NCBI GenBank assembly: GCA_003222535.1
Contig: QHWJ01000332.1
Span: 1 to 60,882, forward strand
Direction of reading: 5' to 3'
DNA: 60,882 nt
Origin: Acidobacteriota bacterium
GTDB taxonomy: Bacteria; Acidobacteriota; Vicinamibacteria; Vicinamibacterales; CAVVIG01
In this document: in pieces, positions 50,826 through 59,063 of the stretch
Layout: each line of letters begins with the position of its first letter
Numbering within the stretch: position 1 is the first letter of the stretch
The notes under the pieces: model-generated
What the model was told of the DNA's origin: nothing
Databases searched by the model: none
The model's input: only the letters and a program-made list of their open reading frames with translations
Program-made: the position numbers and the translations under genes

Positions 50826-51164
50826 AAAAGCAACCGGGTGATCAGCAACGGGAATGCCAGCCCATGAGATAGAAATGCGTTGCAGAAGACATCTCAGCCC
50901 TCAGCGCCTCCGTGCGCGAATGGAACCGGGTTGTTCGATTGCGAACAGTAACGAAGCTTCGCCTCAAAACGGCCGAGTAACGATTCGTGGGCGAGCGAAT
51001 CTTCGTTACCAGGCGGCCGCCGTGCGGCCCCTAAGACAGCTTCTAAAGCCCAACCGGCGAAAACTTGCTTCAGTAGCGGCGACACTGGCTTAGAAGATGT
51101 CCGGGGGCAATGCGGGCCATCGCAATTCGATCACGGCGGGTCATCCAACAGTCCCGCGATCGGC
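50826..51164. other. Intergenic region without a recognisable gene
   Basis: About 340 bp between two minus-strand genes. It contains an imperfect inverted pair GTAACGAAG (about 50948) and CTTCGTTAC (about 51002), and no convincing coding frame. Confidence 0.45.
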
Positions 51165-52388
51165 TCACGTCCGTATCGCCGGGCTCGCTGGACCGTGTCG
51201 AGCAACCACACCGGACTGGCGAAGCGCGGCGATCTCGCGCTCGTTGTAGCCGGCTTCGGCGAGGACCTGGTCGGTGTGCTCCCCGAGCAGCGGCGCGCGG
51301 CGGCAGACATCGGGCGGCGTGGCGCTCAGCTTGATCGGCGACCCGAGCGTCCTGAGACGCCCGAGCGTCGGATGCTCGGTCTCGACGACCATCTGCCGCG
51401 CCACAACCTGCGGATCCGCAAACACCTGCGCGTAATCGTTGATCGGCCCGCAGGGGATGTCGTTCGCCTCCAGCAGCGCGAGCCAATGGCTGCGTGGCTG
51501 CTGCGACGTGATGGCCTCGATCCGTTCCGCGAGCGCCGCGCGATTCCGGACCCGGCTCGCGTTGTCGGCAAATTCGGCCATCCCGGTCCACTCGGCGTGA
51601 CCGAGCACCTCGCACAGGCGGCGAAACAACCGCTCGTTGGCGGCGCCGAGAGTAATGTAGCCGTCGGCGCACCGAATTGCCTGATACGGGGCGTTCATCC
51701 GGTGCGCGGATCCGAGCGCGGTGGGGATCCCGATGCCGGAAAAATACTCGGTGGCCTCCCACACCGACAGCGCGACGCCCGCGTCGACGAGCGCGGTGTC
51801 CACGTGCTGGCCGGCACCGGTGCGGTGACGATGCTCCAGCGCGGCGAGGATCCCGACAAGGGCGAAGAGGCCGGCGCTCAGGTCGGTGAGCGGCACTCCG
51901 GCCTTGACGGGCGGGCCGCCGGGCTCGCCGGTAATCGACATGATGCCGGCGACGCCCTGGGCAATGAGATCGAATCCACCTTTGCCGCGCTCGGGACCGG
52001 TCTGCCCGTAGCCGGAGATCGACGCGTAGACGAGACGCGGGTTCAGCGTCGCCAGCGCCTCGTAGTCGAGACCGAGTGCCCTCATCACGCCGGGCCTGTA
52101 ATTCTCGATTACGATGTCAGTCGCGCGGGCAAGCCGTGTGAAGATCTCCCGGCCTTCGGCCGCCTTGAGGTTCAGGACCACGCTGCGCTTTCCGCGGTTG
52201 ACGGCGTTGAAGGACGGGCTGTCGGCGCCGACGGCACCGGGCATCTGCCTCGTCGAATCGCCGGCGGGCGGCTCGATCTTGATCACGTCGGCGCCCAGAT
52301 CGGCGAGGAGCATCGCGCAGAACGGTCCGGCCATCACTTGCGTGACATCGAGCACGCGCAGGCCGTCGAGCGCACGTAATGTCGTCAT
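51165..52388 (-). CDS. CaiB/BaiF-type (class III) CoA-transferase
   Basis: 407 aa. Start MTTLRALDGLRVLDVTQVMA, then GPFCAMLLADLGADVIKIEP, NRGKRSVVLNLKAAEGREIF, ATDIVIENYRPGVMRALGLD, YASISGYGQTGPE, the catalytic-Asp region AGVPLTDLSAGLFALVGILA, and the C-terminal HPTLGRLRTLGSPIKLS. The family moves CoA between carboxylic acids (formyl/oxalyl, carnitine, benzylsuccinate and others). The divergent neighbour is an enoyl-CoA hydratase, so a joint role in acyl-CoA metabolism is likely. Its start is only 14 bp from the neighbour's start. Confidence 0.9.
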   Translation of the reverse strand: MTTLRALDGLRVLDVTQVMAGPFCAMLLADLGADVIKIEPPAGDSTRQMPGAVGADSPSFNAVNRGKRSVVLNLKAAEGREIFTRLARATDIVIENYRPGVMRALGLDYEALATLNPRLVYASISGYGQTGPERGKGGFDLIAQGVAGIMSITGEPGGPPVKAGVPLTDLSAGLFALVGILAALEHRHRTGAGQHVDTALVDAGVALSVWEATEYFSGIGIPTALGSAHRMNAPYQAIRCADGYITLGAANERLFRRLCEVLGHAEWTGMAEFADNASRVRNRAALAERIEAITSQQPRSHWLALLEANDIPCGPINDYAQVFADPQVVARQMVVETEHPTLGRLRTLGSPIKLSATPPDVCRRAPLLGEHTDQVLAEAGYNEREIAALRQSGVVARHGPASPAIRT

Positions 52389-52402
52389 CGCGTCATCTGA
52401 TT

Positions 52403-53179
52403 ATGCACACTATCTTCGAGACAGACGGCCCGCTGGCCATCCTGACGTTCAATCGCCCAGAAGCGCGCAACGCGATGACATGGGAGATGTACGAGGCGCT
52501 CGTCGACGCGTGCGACCGCGTCGATCGTGACGCCGCCGTGCGCGTGGTCATTCTTCGCGGCGCGGGTGGCAAGGCGTTCGTCGCCGGCACCGACATCGCT
52601 CAGTTCCAGAACTTCCGCGATCGCGAAGACGGCCTCAAGTACGAAGAGCGGCTCGACCGTGTGCTGGACCGGCTCGAGCGCGTCACGAAGCCGACGATCG
52701 CGCAGGTGCAGGGCGTCGCGGCCGGAGGCGGATGCGCCATCGCGCTCACATGCGATCTGCGCGTCGCAACGCCGGAGTCGACGTTCGGGATCCCGATCGC
52801 CCGCACGTTGGGAAACTGCCTGTCGGCCGCCTCGCACAGCCGGCTCGTGGACGTGATGGGCCCCGGCGCCGTGAAGGATCTGCTGTTCACCGGCCGGCTC
52901 GTACCGGCCGCCGAGGCGCACGCGCTCGGGCTGGTCAACCGTCTTGTCCCCGCGGCCGACATCGAGCATGCCGTTCACGCGCTCGCGACCGAGATCGCCT
53001 CGAACGCGCCGCTGACGCTGCGCGCGACAAAGGAAATGATCCGCCGCGTCATGGCGAAGCGTCGCCTTGCGGCCGGCGAAGACGCCGACCTCGTCGAGAT
53101 GTGTTACACGAGCAGCGACTTCCGTGAAGGCGTGACCTCGTTCCTGGCGAAGCGAAAGCCGACGTGGACGGGCAGCTAA
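52403..53179 (+). CDS. Enoyl-CoA hydratase/isomerase (crotonase) family protein
   Basis: 258 aa. N-terminal LAILTFNRPEARNAMTWEMY, oxyanion-hole segments GGKAFVAGTDIAQFQN and QGVAAGGGCAIALTCDLRVA, then ESTFGIPIARTLGNCLS and the C-terminal trimerisation helices. At the usual catalytic Glu positions it shows PIARTLGNCLSA instead of a clear Glu pair, so the reaction may not be plain hydration. It is divergent from the CoA-transferase. Confidence 0.87.
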   Translation: MHTIFETDGPLAILTFNRPEARNAMTWEMYEALVDACDRVDRDAAVRVVILRGAGGKAFVAGTDIAQFQNFRDREDGLKYEERLDRVLDRLERVTKPTIAQVQGVAAGGGCAIALTCDLRVATPESTFGIPIARTLGNCLSAASHSRLVDVMGPGAVKDLLFTGRLVPAAEAHALGLVNRLVPAADIEHAVHALATEIASNAPLTLRATKEMIRRVMAKRRLAAGEDADLVEMCYTSSDFREGVTSFLAKRKPTWTGS

Positions 53180-53389
53180 GTCGACCCATGCTCAAGTCGC
53201 GTCCACGGGGTTTGGCCACGGAGAGACTATGAGCGGGCCGCGCGAGTAAGCTCCTTTTAGGGTGTTAACGCCAATTGAGGCCGCGCTCGTGCCTCGATCC
53301 GATCGGCCACGTCCGTCGCGTAGCGACGCGCGTCGAACCTGCGGGGCGCCCTCCGTGTCTCTGTGTCTCAGTGGCTTGTCCGTCTGGTG
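53180..53389. other. Convergent intergenic region
   Basis: 210 bp between the hydratase and the AttH-like gene. It holds the hairpin CGTCGCGTAGCGACG (about 53315) without a T-run and a short CCGTGTCTCTGTGTCTCAGTG stretch. No gene seen. Confidence 0.4.
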
Positions 53390-54763
53390 TCAGTGCGGGC
53401 GGAACGTCTCCGCCGCGCCGCGCGCGCTGAAGTCCAGCACGCGATCGCCGACGTGGCCAGTCACGCGATACTCGCCGCCGAGCTGCAGAAAATCGAACGG
53501 CGTGCCTGACGCCGAGGCTGTCATCGACATCGCCGTGCGAGCCGAGCGCTCGACCGCGAAGGCGAGGTCGAGGTCGATCGCCCGGCCCCGCGCGTGAACG
53601 AGGATGTGGTGCTCACCGCTCTCCTCGATCGACACCGCCGTCGAAAATCCGATGGGGCCCTTCGAGCCGAGCACGCCAAGAAACCCCGGGATCCGATCGG
53701 GATCCGCGACGTCCCGCGGAGGGAATACACGGCCGTACACGAACGACAGATCGTCGTGCGCCACCTGCCCCCACTGCCACCGCACGCCTTTCCAGAAGCC
53801 CCAGTTGTGGTCGTGATATCCCGGGGCGTCTTGAAACGCGATCCGGTCGCGTCCAACCGTCAGCGTGCCTCCAACCTTTCCCGACAGCACCGGGGCTGTG
53901 TAACCGGTCAGCCAGCCGCGCGCGCCGCGGATCATCGCCGGCGGCAGCGACTGTCCGGGCCGGGCGTCGAGCACGAGCGTGCCGGCCGCCCCCGGCAGCG
54001 CCAGGTCGATCCGATAGCGCAGGCCGTCGAGCCGGACGCGATTGCCGCCGATTTCGAGATCCGGAGCGGTGCCGAGCACCTTCGCTTCGTCTATGTCGGC
54101 GCCCGCCGAGTAGCTCGTCGTCTGGCCGTCGCGATCGAGCTGCAGGCGCACGCCCGCCACGCGACGCCCGTGCGAAGGCGAGGCCGGTCCGACCATGAAC
54201 GTGAGGTAGAAGCGCACGCGGCCATCGCTCGTGCGGCCGTTGAAGTACAGCCATTCCGCCCAGGACGAGGAAAACTCAGGCGAATTCGGAATCGGATGGA
54301 ATCTGTCCATCGCGCGCAGGACGTCGCCGGCCTCCGGCGTCGACCACGCGCGATCCTCCGGCGCATCGGCCCATTCGGGTGCGTTCGCGACCTCGGGATC
54401 GCCGACCGCTTTTTCGAGGCTCGGAATGCCGCCGGTCACGGCGACCGGAGTCGCCGTCGGCCCGGCGATCAAGTACAGCGTCGCCTTCTTCGTCGGTGAC
54501 AGAGCAGTCGCTCGCGGGGCGAGATCCGGTGCCCCGAGGACGCTCGCCATGAAGAACCTGGCGCTTTCAACCGTTCCGTACCGTCCGCCGATCACCAGGT
54601 CGCCGCCGCCCTCGAGCGCTGGCGAATGCGCCTGCTCGAGAATCACGTCTCCGACGCCCAGCAGCGCCGCCATCGCGCCGATGCCGAATCCGAATCCGCA
54701 GGCGAGGACCGCCGTGCGAATCGGGCGCGTCGTGAGCGAGCGCATCGCGAGCCTGACGATCAT
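53390..54763 (-). CDS. Membrane-anchored CrtC/AttH lipocalin-like protein
   Basis: 457 aa. An FtsX-like N-terminal helix (RLAMRSLTTRPIRTAVLACG, then FGFGIGAMAALLGVGDVI) anchors it; the rest is the AttH/CrtC double lipocalin-like fold: HPIPNSPEFSSSWAEWLYFN, VRFYLTFMVGP, GVRLQLDRDGQTTSYSAGAD, then the signature GYHDHNWGFWKGVRWQWGQV, FVYGRVFPP, and a C-terminal strand set (DFLQLGGEYRVTGHVGDRVL). CrtC relatives hydrate carotenoids; AttH proteins work with AttEFG ABC systems. Last gene of a four-gene coupled operon, with ATGA overlap to the ATPase, so AttH is the better model. Confidence 0.78.
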   Translation of the reverse strand: MIVRLAMRSLTTRPIRTAVLACGFGFGIGAMAALLGVGDVILEQAHSPALEGGGDLVIGGRYGTVESARFFMASVLGAPDLAPRATALSPTKKATLYLIAGPTATPVAVTGGIPSLEKAVGDPEVANAPEWADAPEDRAWSTPEAGDVLRAMDRFHPIPNSPEFSSSWAEWLYFNGRTSDGRVRFYLTFMVGPASPSHGRRVAGVRLQLDRDGQTTSYSAGADIDEAKVLGTAPDLEIGGNRVRLDGLRYRIDLALPGAAGTLVLDARPGQSLPPAMIRGARGWLTGYTAPVLSGKVGGTLTVGRDRIAFQDAPGYHDHNWGFWKGVRWQWGQVAHDDLSFVYGRVFPPRDVADPDRIPGFLGVLGSKGPIGFSTAVSIEESGEHHILVHARGRAIDLDLAFAVERSARTAMSMTASASGTPFDFLQLGGEYRVTGHVGDRVLDFSARGAAETFRPH

Positions 54764-55443
54764 GCGTCGACCACCCGTCCGCCCTTCATGGCGAGGCGAC
54801 GGCCGGCCCGCGCCGCGACGACCGGATTGTGCGTGACGACGACGATCGCCGTGCCGCCTTCGTGCACGCGATCGAACAGATCCGCGATCTGTTCGCCCGT
54901 GGTTTCGTCGAGCTCGCCTGTCGGCTCGTCGGCGAGCAGCAGGGGAGGACGATTGGCGAGCGCACGGGCGATCGCGACGCGTTGCATCTCGCCGCCCGAA
55001 AGCTGAGACGGCCGGTGGCCGCTCCGCTCGGCCAGGCCGACGTAATCGAGGAGCTCGCGCGTCCGGGCGCGCCGGTCGCCTTTCGGGACGCCGGCCTCCG
55101 ACTGAGGGAGCTCGACGTTTTCCCACGCGGTGAGCATCGGCAGCAGGAAGAATCGCTGGAACACGAACCCGATGCGCGTCAGGCGGATGCGGCTCCGTTC
55201 GGATTCCGTCAGGCCGGCGACGTCGCGTCCTTCGAAGACGAGTGACCCACCGCTCGGCCGGTCGACGCAGCCCAACAGGTGGAGCAGCGTCGACTTCCCG
55301 CATCCCGACGGTCCGCTGATCGCGACGTAATCCCCGGCCTCGATACGGATCGACACGTGGCCGAGCGCCGTGACCGTGCCGGCCGGCATCGGAAAGACTC
55401 GCGTCAGGTCGCGTCCTTCAACCGTGGCAGTTGCCGGTGTCAC
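54760..55443 (-). CDS. ABC transporter ATPase, LolD/MacB type (AttE-like)
   Basis: 227 aa from GTG 55443. Walker A SGPSGCGKSTLLHLLG, Q-loop VFQRFFLLPMLTAWENVELP, signature SQLSGGEMQRVAIARALANR, Walker B LLLADEPTGELD, switch THNP. It powers the two permeases encoded upstream, most likely for moving a lipid or lipoprotein-like substrate out of the membrane. GTGA and ATGA overlaps join it to both neighbours. Confidence 0.9.
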   Translation of the reverse strand: MTPATATVEGRDLTRVFPMPAGTVTALGHVSIRIEAGDYVAISGPSGCGKSTLLHLLGCVDRPSGGSLVFEGRDVAGLTESERSRIRLTRIGFVFQRFFLLPMLTAWENVELPQSEAGVPKGDRRARTRELLDYVGLAERSGHRPSQLSGGEMQRVAIARALANRPPLLLADEPTGELDETTGEQIADLFDRVHEGGTAIVVVTHNPVVAARAGRRLAMKGGRVVDA

Positions 55444-56657
55444 GAAATAATCTCCCGTCGCAACGTCGCGGCGATCGGCAGGCGCGCCGCCAGCCAGATC
55501 GGGTACAGCGCCGCAAGCACTCCGGTCGCGCCCAGCAGCGCGGCGTACAGCAGCACTGTCCGCGGCTCGAACACGAAGAAATGCAGCCGCGCCGGCACGC
55601 CTGGCATCCCGCGCAGGATCCGATCGAGCGCGACGGCCAGCACACCCCCCAGCGGCAGGGCGGCGATCCCTCCGGTGCCGACGAGCAGCGCCGATTCGCA
55701 GAGCAGGTTCGCCGCGATGCGGCGTCGCGGAAAGCCAAGGGCGCGGAGCGCGGCCACTTCGCCCAGCCGCTGATTCACCGACATCGTCAACAGTGTGGCG
55801 ACGAGCAGGAACGCGAAGGCCAGCGTCATCGAGGAGAGGATGGCGGAGATCTGGCGGAAGTAGCTGAACGCGTTCTGATTGAACTGTTCGAGCACCTGAT
55901 CGTTCGAGTAGACGCGCAGGTCCGTACGCAGCAGCGCGATCGCGGCCGCTGCGGCCGAGGGTCCGGCGTCGGAGCGCGACGCGACGAGCACCAGATCCGC
56001 CGAGTCGCGGTCTTCCGCGCCATGAACGGCGGCGAATCCTTCCATCGTGGTGGCCACGGTGTATTCGTCCGAGGATTCGAACGTGAAGTGCCCGATGCCG
56101 ACGATGCGACAGTCGATGGCCGGCAGCGCGGACGCCACGCCCGGGAGAGTGACGCGGATCTGCAGCGACGCGCCGGGCTCGAGCTGAAGCTGCGACGCCA
56201 TCCCGGTGCTGACAATCAGCGGTGGCGGGCTGCCGGCGGGCGACACGAGCGGGAGCGAAGAGCCTTTCACGATGTCCCAGACGCCTCCGATCGCGTTTTC
56301 GGTGCTGCCGACGAGCGTGACGGTGACGCCGCGTGTCTGGCGGCCAGGCACGGTCGCCACGGCGCTGTCCGTGCGAACGAGTGCGACACGCTCGACCGCC
56401 GGCAGCTGTCCAATGGCATTCGCGAGAGCCGTCGCCCCGGCGATCGGCTCTCTGTGCACCATGGACCCCTGGGCCGCGAGCACGCGAACGTCGTAGCCCG
56501 CCGTGTCGAGCAGGTCGCGGAACGAGACGAGGAGGCCTCGCGACAGGAGCAGCATGTTGAAGAGCAGCGCGCCGATCACCCCCACACCGGTGACGGCCAG
56601 CACGGCCCGCGCCGGGTTGTGCGCGACCGTTCGCCGGGCGAGTGCCCATGCGTTCAT
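55440..56657 (-). CDS. FtsX-type ABC permease (AttF/G-like)
   Basis: 405 aa. One N-terminal helix (AVLAVTGVGVIGALLFNMLL), a periplasmic domain (about 45-270), then three helices with the FtsX pattern: MTLAFAFLLVATLLTMSVNQ, RLGEVAALRALGFPRRRIAA, LVGTGGIAALPLGGVLAVAL and LLYAALLGATGVLAALYPIW. It is the core membrane part of the transporter, with the next gene upstream as its heterodimer partner. ATGA overlap with that gene. Confidence 0.88.
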   Translation of the reverse strand: MNAWALARRTVAHNPARAVLAVTGVGVIGALLFNMLLLSRGLLVSFRDLLDTAGYDVRVLAAQGSMVHREPIAGATALANAIGQLPAVERVALVRTDSAVATVPGRQTRGVTVTLVGSTENAIGGVWDIVKGSSLPLVSPAGSPPPLIVSTGMASQLQLEPGASLQIRVTLPGVASALPAIDCRIVGIGHFTFESSDEYTVATTMEGFAAVHGAEDRDSADLVLVASRSDAGPSAAAAAIALLRTDLRVYSNDQVLEQFNQNAFSYFRQISAILSSMTLAFAFLLVATLLTMSVNQRLGEVAALRALGFPRRRIAANLLCESALLVGTGGIAALPLGGVLAVALDRILRGMPGVPARLHFFVFEPRTVLLYAALLGATGVLAALYPIWLAARLPIAATLRREIIS

Positions 56658-57517
56658 CGGCGGATCAGGGCCGGAAGGTCGCGGCGAAGAAGCGTCCAGG
56701 CCCCCACCAGCCCGGCGACGATGCCGAGCGGGACGGACAGCATGATGGACCGGAGCGCGATCGACATGGTGACCCGCACGAAGACGAGCGCCGTGTCGTA
56801 TCGCCACTGGAAGAAACGATTGATTGCCCCCTGCGCGGCGACGGCCACCAGGATGCCGAACACCGCGCCGGATGTGGCGATCAGCAGTCCTTCGACGAGC
56901 ACGCCCATCAGGATCGAGCGCTGCGAGACGCCGATCAGCCGGATGATGCCGACGGTTTCCCGCCGTTCTTCCGCCCGCATCGTCATCAGCGCGAGCAGAA
57001 ACGCGGTGCTGCCGAGCACCGTCACGGTCGCGACGGCGAGATGAAAACGCTCGAGCACCACGAAGGGATCGGGCCCGTCGCGCGTACGAGCCGTCGGACG
57101 TGCGAAGATGCCCGGGGCGCGAGCGGCCAGCGCCGACGCAAAGGCCGCGGCATCGTTCGGATCGGCCAGGCGGACGTTCACCGCCTTGACGGATTCCACG
57201 GAGCCCGGATCGGATGGGCTGGCGGTGATCGCGTTGAGGTCGGGCAGATGCATCCGCGCCTCGAGGCGTCTGGCCGTGAATCTCATCGGATCGGGCGTCG
57301 GCTCGTACGCGCCGCCGACGCGAAAGCGCATCGCGCCCGAGCCCGTGGCGTCGAGCGCGAGCGTCACGGTGTCACCCGTGCGCAGGCCCGCGTGCGCGGC
57401 GAGCTGGCGGGAGACGAGGACGGCCGGAAGATCCGGCCGAGCATCCGCGGTCACGGCGGGGAGCGCGGCGGCCGCCAGGAACGCGGCGACGAACGTGACG
57501 ACGGTGAACGCGATCAT
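56654..57517 (-). CDS. FtsX-type ABC permease, second subunit
   Basis: 287 aa, shorter than its partner. An N-terminal helix MIAFTVVTFVAAFLAAAALP, a reduced periplasmic domain, then VATVTVLGSTAFLLALMTMR, AEERRETVGIIRLIGVSQRS, EGLLIATSGAVFGILVAVAA and IMLSVPLGIVAGLVGAWTLL. First gene of the operon. The annotated start may be internal to a longer ancestral gene, since the periplasmic domain begins very early. Confidence 0.8.
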   Translation of the reverse strand: MIAFTVVTFVAAFLAAAALPAVTADARPDLPAVLVSRQLAAHAGLRTGDTVTLALDATGSGAMRFRVGGAYEPTPDPMRFTARRLEARMHLPDLNAITASPSDPGSVESVKAVNVRLADPNDAAAFASALAARAPGIFARPTARTRDGPDPFVVLERFHLAVATVTVLGSTAFLLALMTMRAEERRETVGIIRLIGVSQRSILMGVLVEGLLIATSGAVFGILVAVAAQGAINRFFQWRYDTALVFVRVTMSIALRSIMLSVPLGIVAGLVGAWTLLRRDLPALIRR

Positions 57518-57582
57518 CGAATCATCTGATTATCCGGTCATTGGGTGACGCGCGGATATAATTCAGCCGACTACGCCGTGAT

Positions 57583-57683
57583 CCCGCCGGAGCGCGAGCC
57601 CTTCGACTTGCCGCTCGTCCTGAGCCTGTCGAAGGATGAGCGTCTCGCTCGGGACAGGCCTTTCGCGCGAGCGCCGCGCTGAT
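57583..57683. repeat. GAGCGCGAG / CTCGCTC palindromic repeats
   Basis: Elements CCGGAGCGCGAGCCCTTCGAC, GTCCTGAGCCTGTCGAAGGA and CGGGACAGGCCTTTCGCGCGAG can pair with one another. CCTGAGCCTGTCGAAGGA is a repeat widespread in high-GC genomes. No gene in 57518-57720. Confidence 0.6.
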
Positions 57684-57720
57684 TCAGCGTCCAGGGCCGC
57701 GGTATTGTGGCATCTGCAGC

Positions 57721-57755
57721 CTTGAAATCTCGGTGTTTATCACCGACTTTTCAAG
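57721..57755. promoter_or_regulatory. 35-bp palindrome just upstream of the DUF4143 ATPase
   Basis: CTTGAAATCTCGGTG-TTTAT-CACCGACTTTTCAAG; 13 of 15 arm positions pair. It ends 21 bp before the ATG. It may be an operator for an autoregulatory ATPase or a hairpin in the mRNA leader. Confidence 0.6.
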
Positions 57756-57776
57756 GTAAGATAAGATGCGCTGGTC

Positions 57777-58919
57777 ATGGAACGCGACCAGGACGTGCTG
57801 GCGGTGCAGACCGCGCTGGGGCGATTCCCTGTGGTCGGGATCATCGGCGCCAGACAGGCCGGCAAGACCACGCTGGCCCGGGCGATCGCGAAACGTCAAC
57901 TCGGGCCAGTGACGCATTTCGACCTCGAGGACCCTGCGGATCTCGCGCGACTCGCCGACCCGCGGCTGGCCCTCGGCGATCTTCGTGGGCTGGTCATCCT
58001 CGACGAGATTCAGCGCCGGCCGGAGATCTTTCCGACCCTTCGAGTGCTCGCCGATCGTCGTCCGCGGAGAGTCCGGTTCCTCGTGCTTGGCAGCGCGTCG
58101 CCGGACCTGCTGCGGCAGGGGTCCGAATCGCTCGCGGGCCGGATCCACTACCACGAGCTCAAGGGGTTGTCCCTGTCGGACGTTGGCCGCACCCGCCTCA
58201 AGCGGCTGTGGCTTCGAGGCGGTTTCCCGCGTTCGTTCCTCGCGAAGTCGGAAACGGAAAGCGTCGCGTGGAGACGTGCGCTGATCCGGACGTTCCTGGA
58301 GCGCGACCTGCCACAGCTTGGCGTTCAGATTCCCGCGGAAACGCTTCGGCGCTTCTGGACGATGGTGGCGCACGTGCATGGTCAGACGTGGAACGCGTCG
58401 GAGTTCGGTCGTGCCTTCGGGATGGCGGACACGACCGTCCGCCGATATCTCGATCTCCTGACGGCCACGTTCCTCGTCCGTCAGCTGCAGCCGTTTCACG
58501 AGAATCTCGCCAAGCGTCAGGTCAAGGCGCCCAAGCTGTACGTGAGCGACAGCGGCCTCCTCCATTCGCTGCTCGGTCTCCATGACGAGCGGGATCTCGA
58601 AGGGCACCCGAAGGTTGGAGCGTCCTGGGAAGGATTTGCGCTGGACGAAGTGGTGAGACTCATGGGTGCCCGTGCGGAAGACTGCTACTTCTGGGCGACG
58701 CATGCGGGCGCGGAGCTCGATCTGCTGATCGTTCGAGGCAGGCGGCGCTGGGGGTTCGAGGTCAAGAAGACGTCGGCGCCCAGCCTGACCCGCTCGATGC
58801 ACATCGCGATGAAAGACCTGCGTCTCGATCGACTCGATGTGATCCACGCGGGGCGGGACAGCTTTGCGCTTGCCCCCAAAGTGCGCGCCGTGGCACTCGC
58901 CGACGTGGCGGCTAAATGA
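57777..58919 (+). CDS. AAA ATPase with DUF4143 domain
   Basis: 380 aa. N-terminal P-loop VVGIIGARQAGKTTLARAIA, Walker B LVILDEIQRRPEIFPTLRVL, sensor RFLVLGSASPDLLRQGSESL, a winged-helix-like middle (VAHVHGQTWNASEFGRAFGM, ADTTVRRYLDLLTATFLVRQ) and the DUF4143 nuclease-fold-like end (KLYVSDSGLLHSLLGL, SWEGFALDEVV, CYFWATHAGAELDLLI, RWGFEVKKT). Such genes are scattered accessory elements in many bacteria and archaea; function is unproven, with transfer between genomes frequent. Apparently intact and monocistronic. Confidence 0.9.
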   Translation: MERDQDVLAVQTALGRFPVVGIIGARQAGKTTLARAIAKRQLGPVTHFDLEDPADLARLADPRLALGDLRGLVILDEIQRRPEIFPTLRVLADRRPRRVRFLVLGSASPDLLRQGSESLAGRIHYHELKGLSLSDVGRTRLKRLWLRGGFPRSFLAKSETESVAWRRALIRTFLERDLPQLGVQIPAETLRRFWTMVAHVHGQTWNASEFGRAFGMADTTVRRYLDLLTATFLVRQLQPFHENLAKRQVKAPKLYVSDSGLLHSLLGLHDERDLEGHPKVGASWEGFALDEVVRLMGARAEDCYFWATHAGAELDLLIVRGRRRWGFEVKKTSAPSLTRSMHIAMKDLRLDRLDVIHAGRDSFALAPKVRAVALADVAAK

Positions 58920-59063
58920 ATCTGGTAATTGGATAATCTGGTAATCGGGTAATTGAATTGGGGGATTGAACTGGGGGAACGCCGATCCCTCAATCAATTC
59001 TCATTAATATTAATTATCCTAATTATCCAATTCAATTACCAGATTACGAGATTACTAGATTCC
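58919..59063. repeat. Inverted array of GGTAATC units
   Basis: Left half: TCTGGTAATTGGATAATCTGG and more units. A centre of about 60 nt follows, then ATTAATTATCCTAATTATCC and AATTACCAGATTACGAGATT as the inverse. The AT-rich look comes from the unit itself. The right half encodes the last residues (SSNLVIW) and stop of the MFS gene at 59036. Confidence 0.85.

Noticed and set aside
53390-54763. Carotenoid 1,2-hydratase (CrtC)
   Set aside because: The fold signature is shared, but there is no carotenoid gene nearby and the gene is coupled to an ABC transporter, so the AttH model fits better.
58976-59062. AT-rich patch as a promoter or origin
   Set aside because: It is the inverted half of a GGTAATC array and its AT content comes from the unit; no DnaA boxes are seen.
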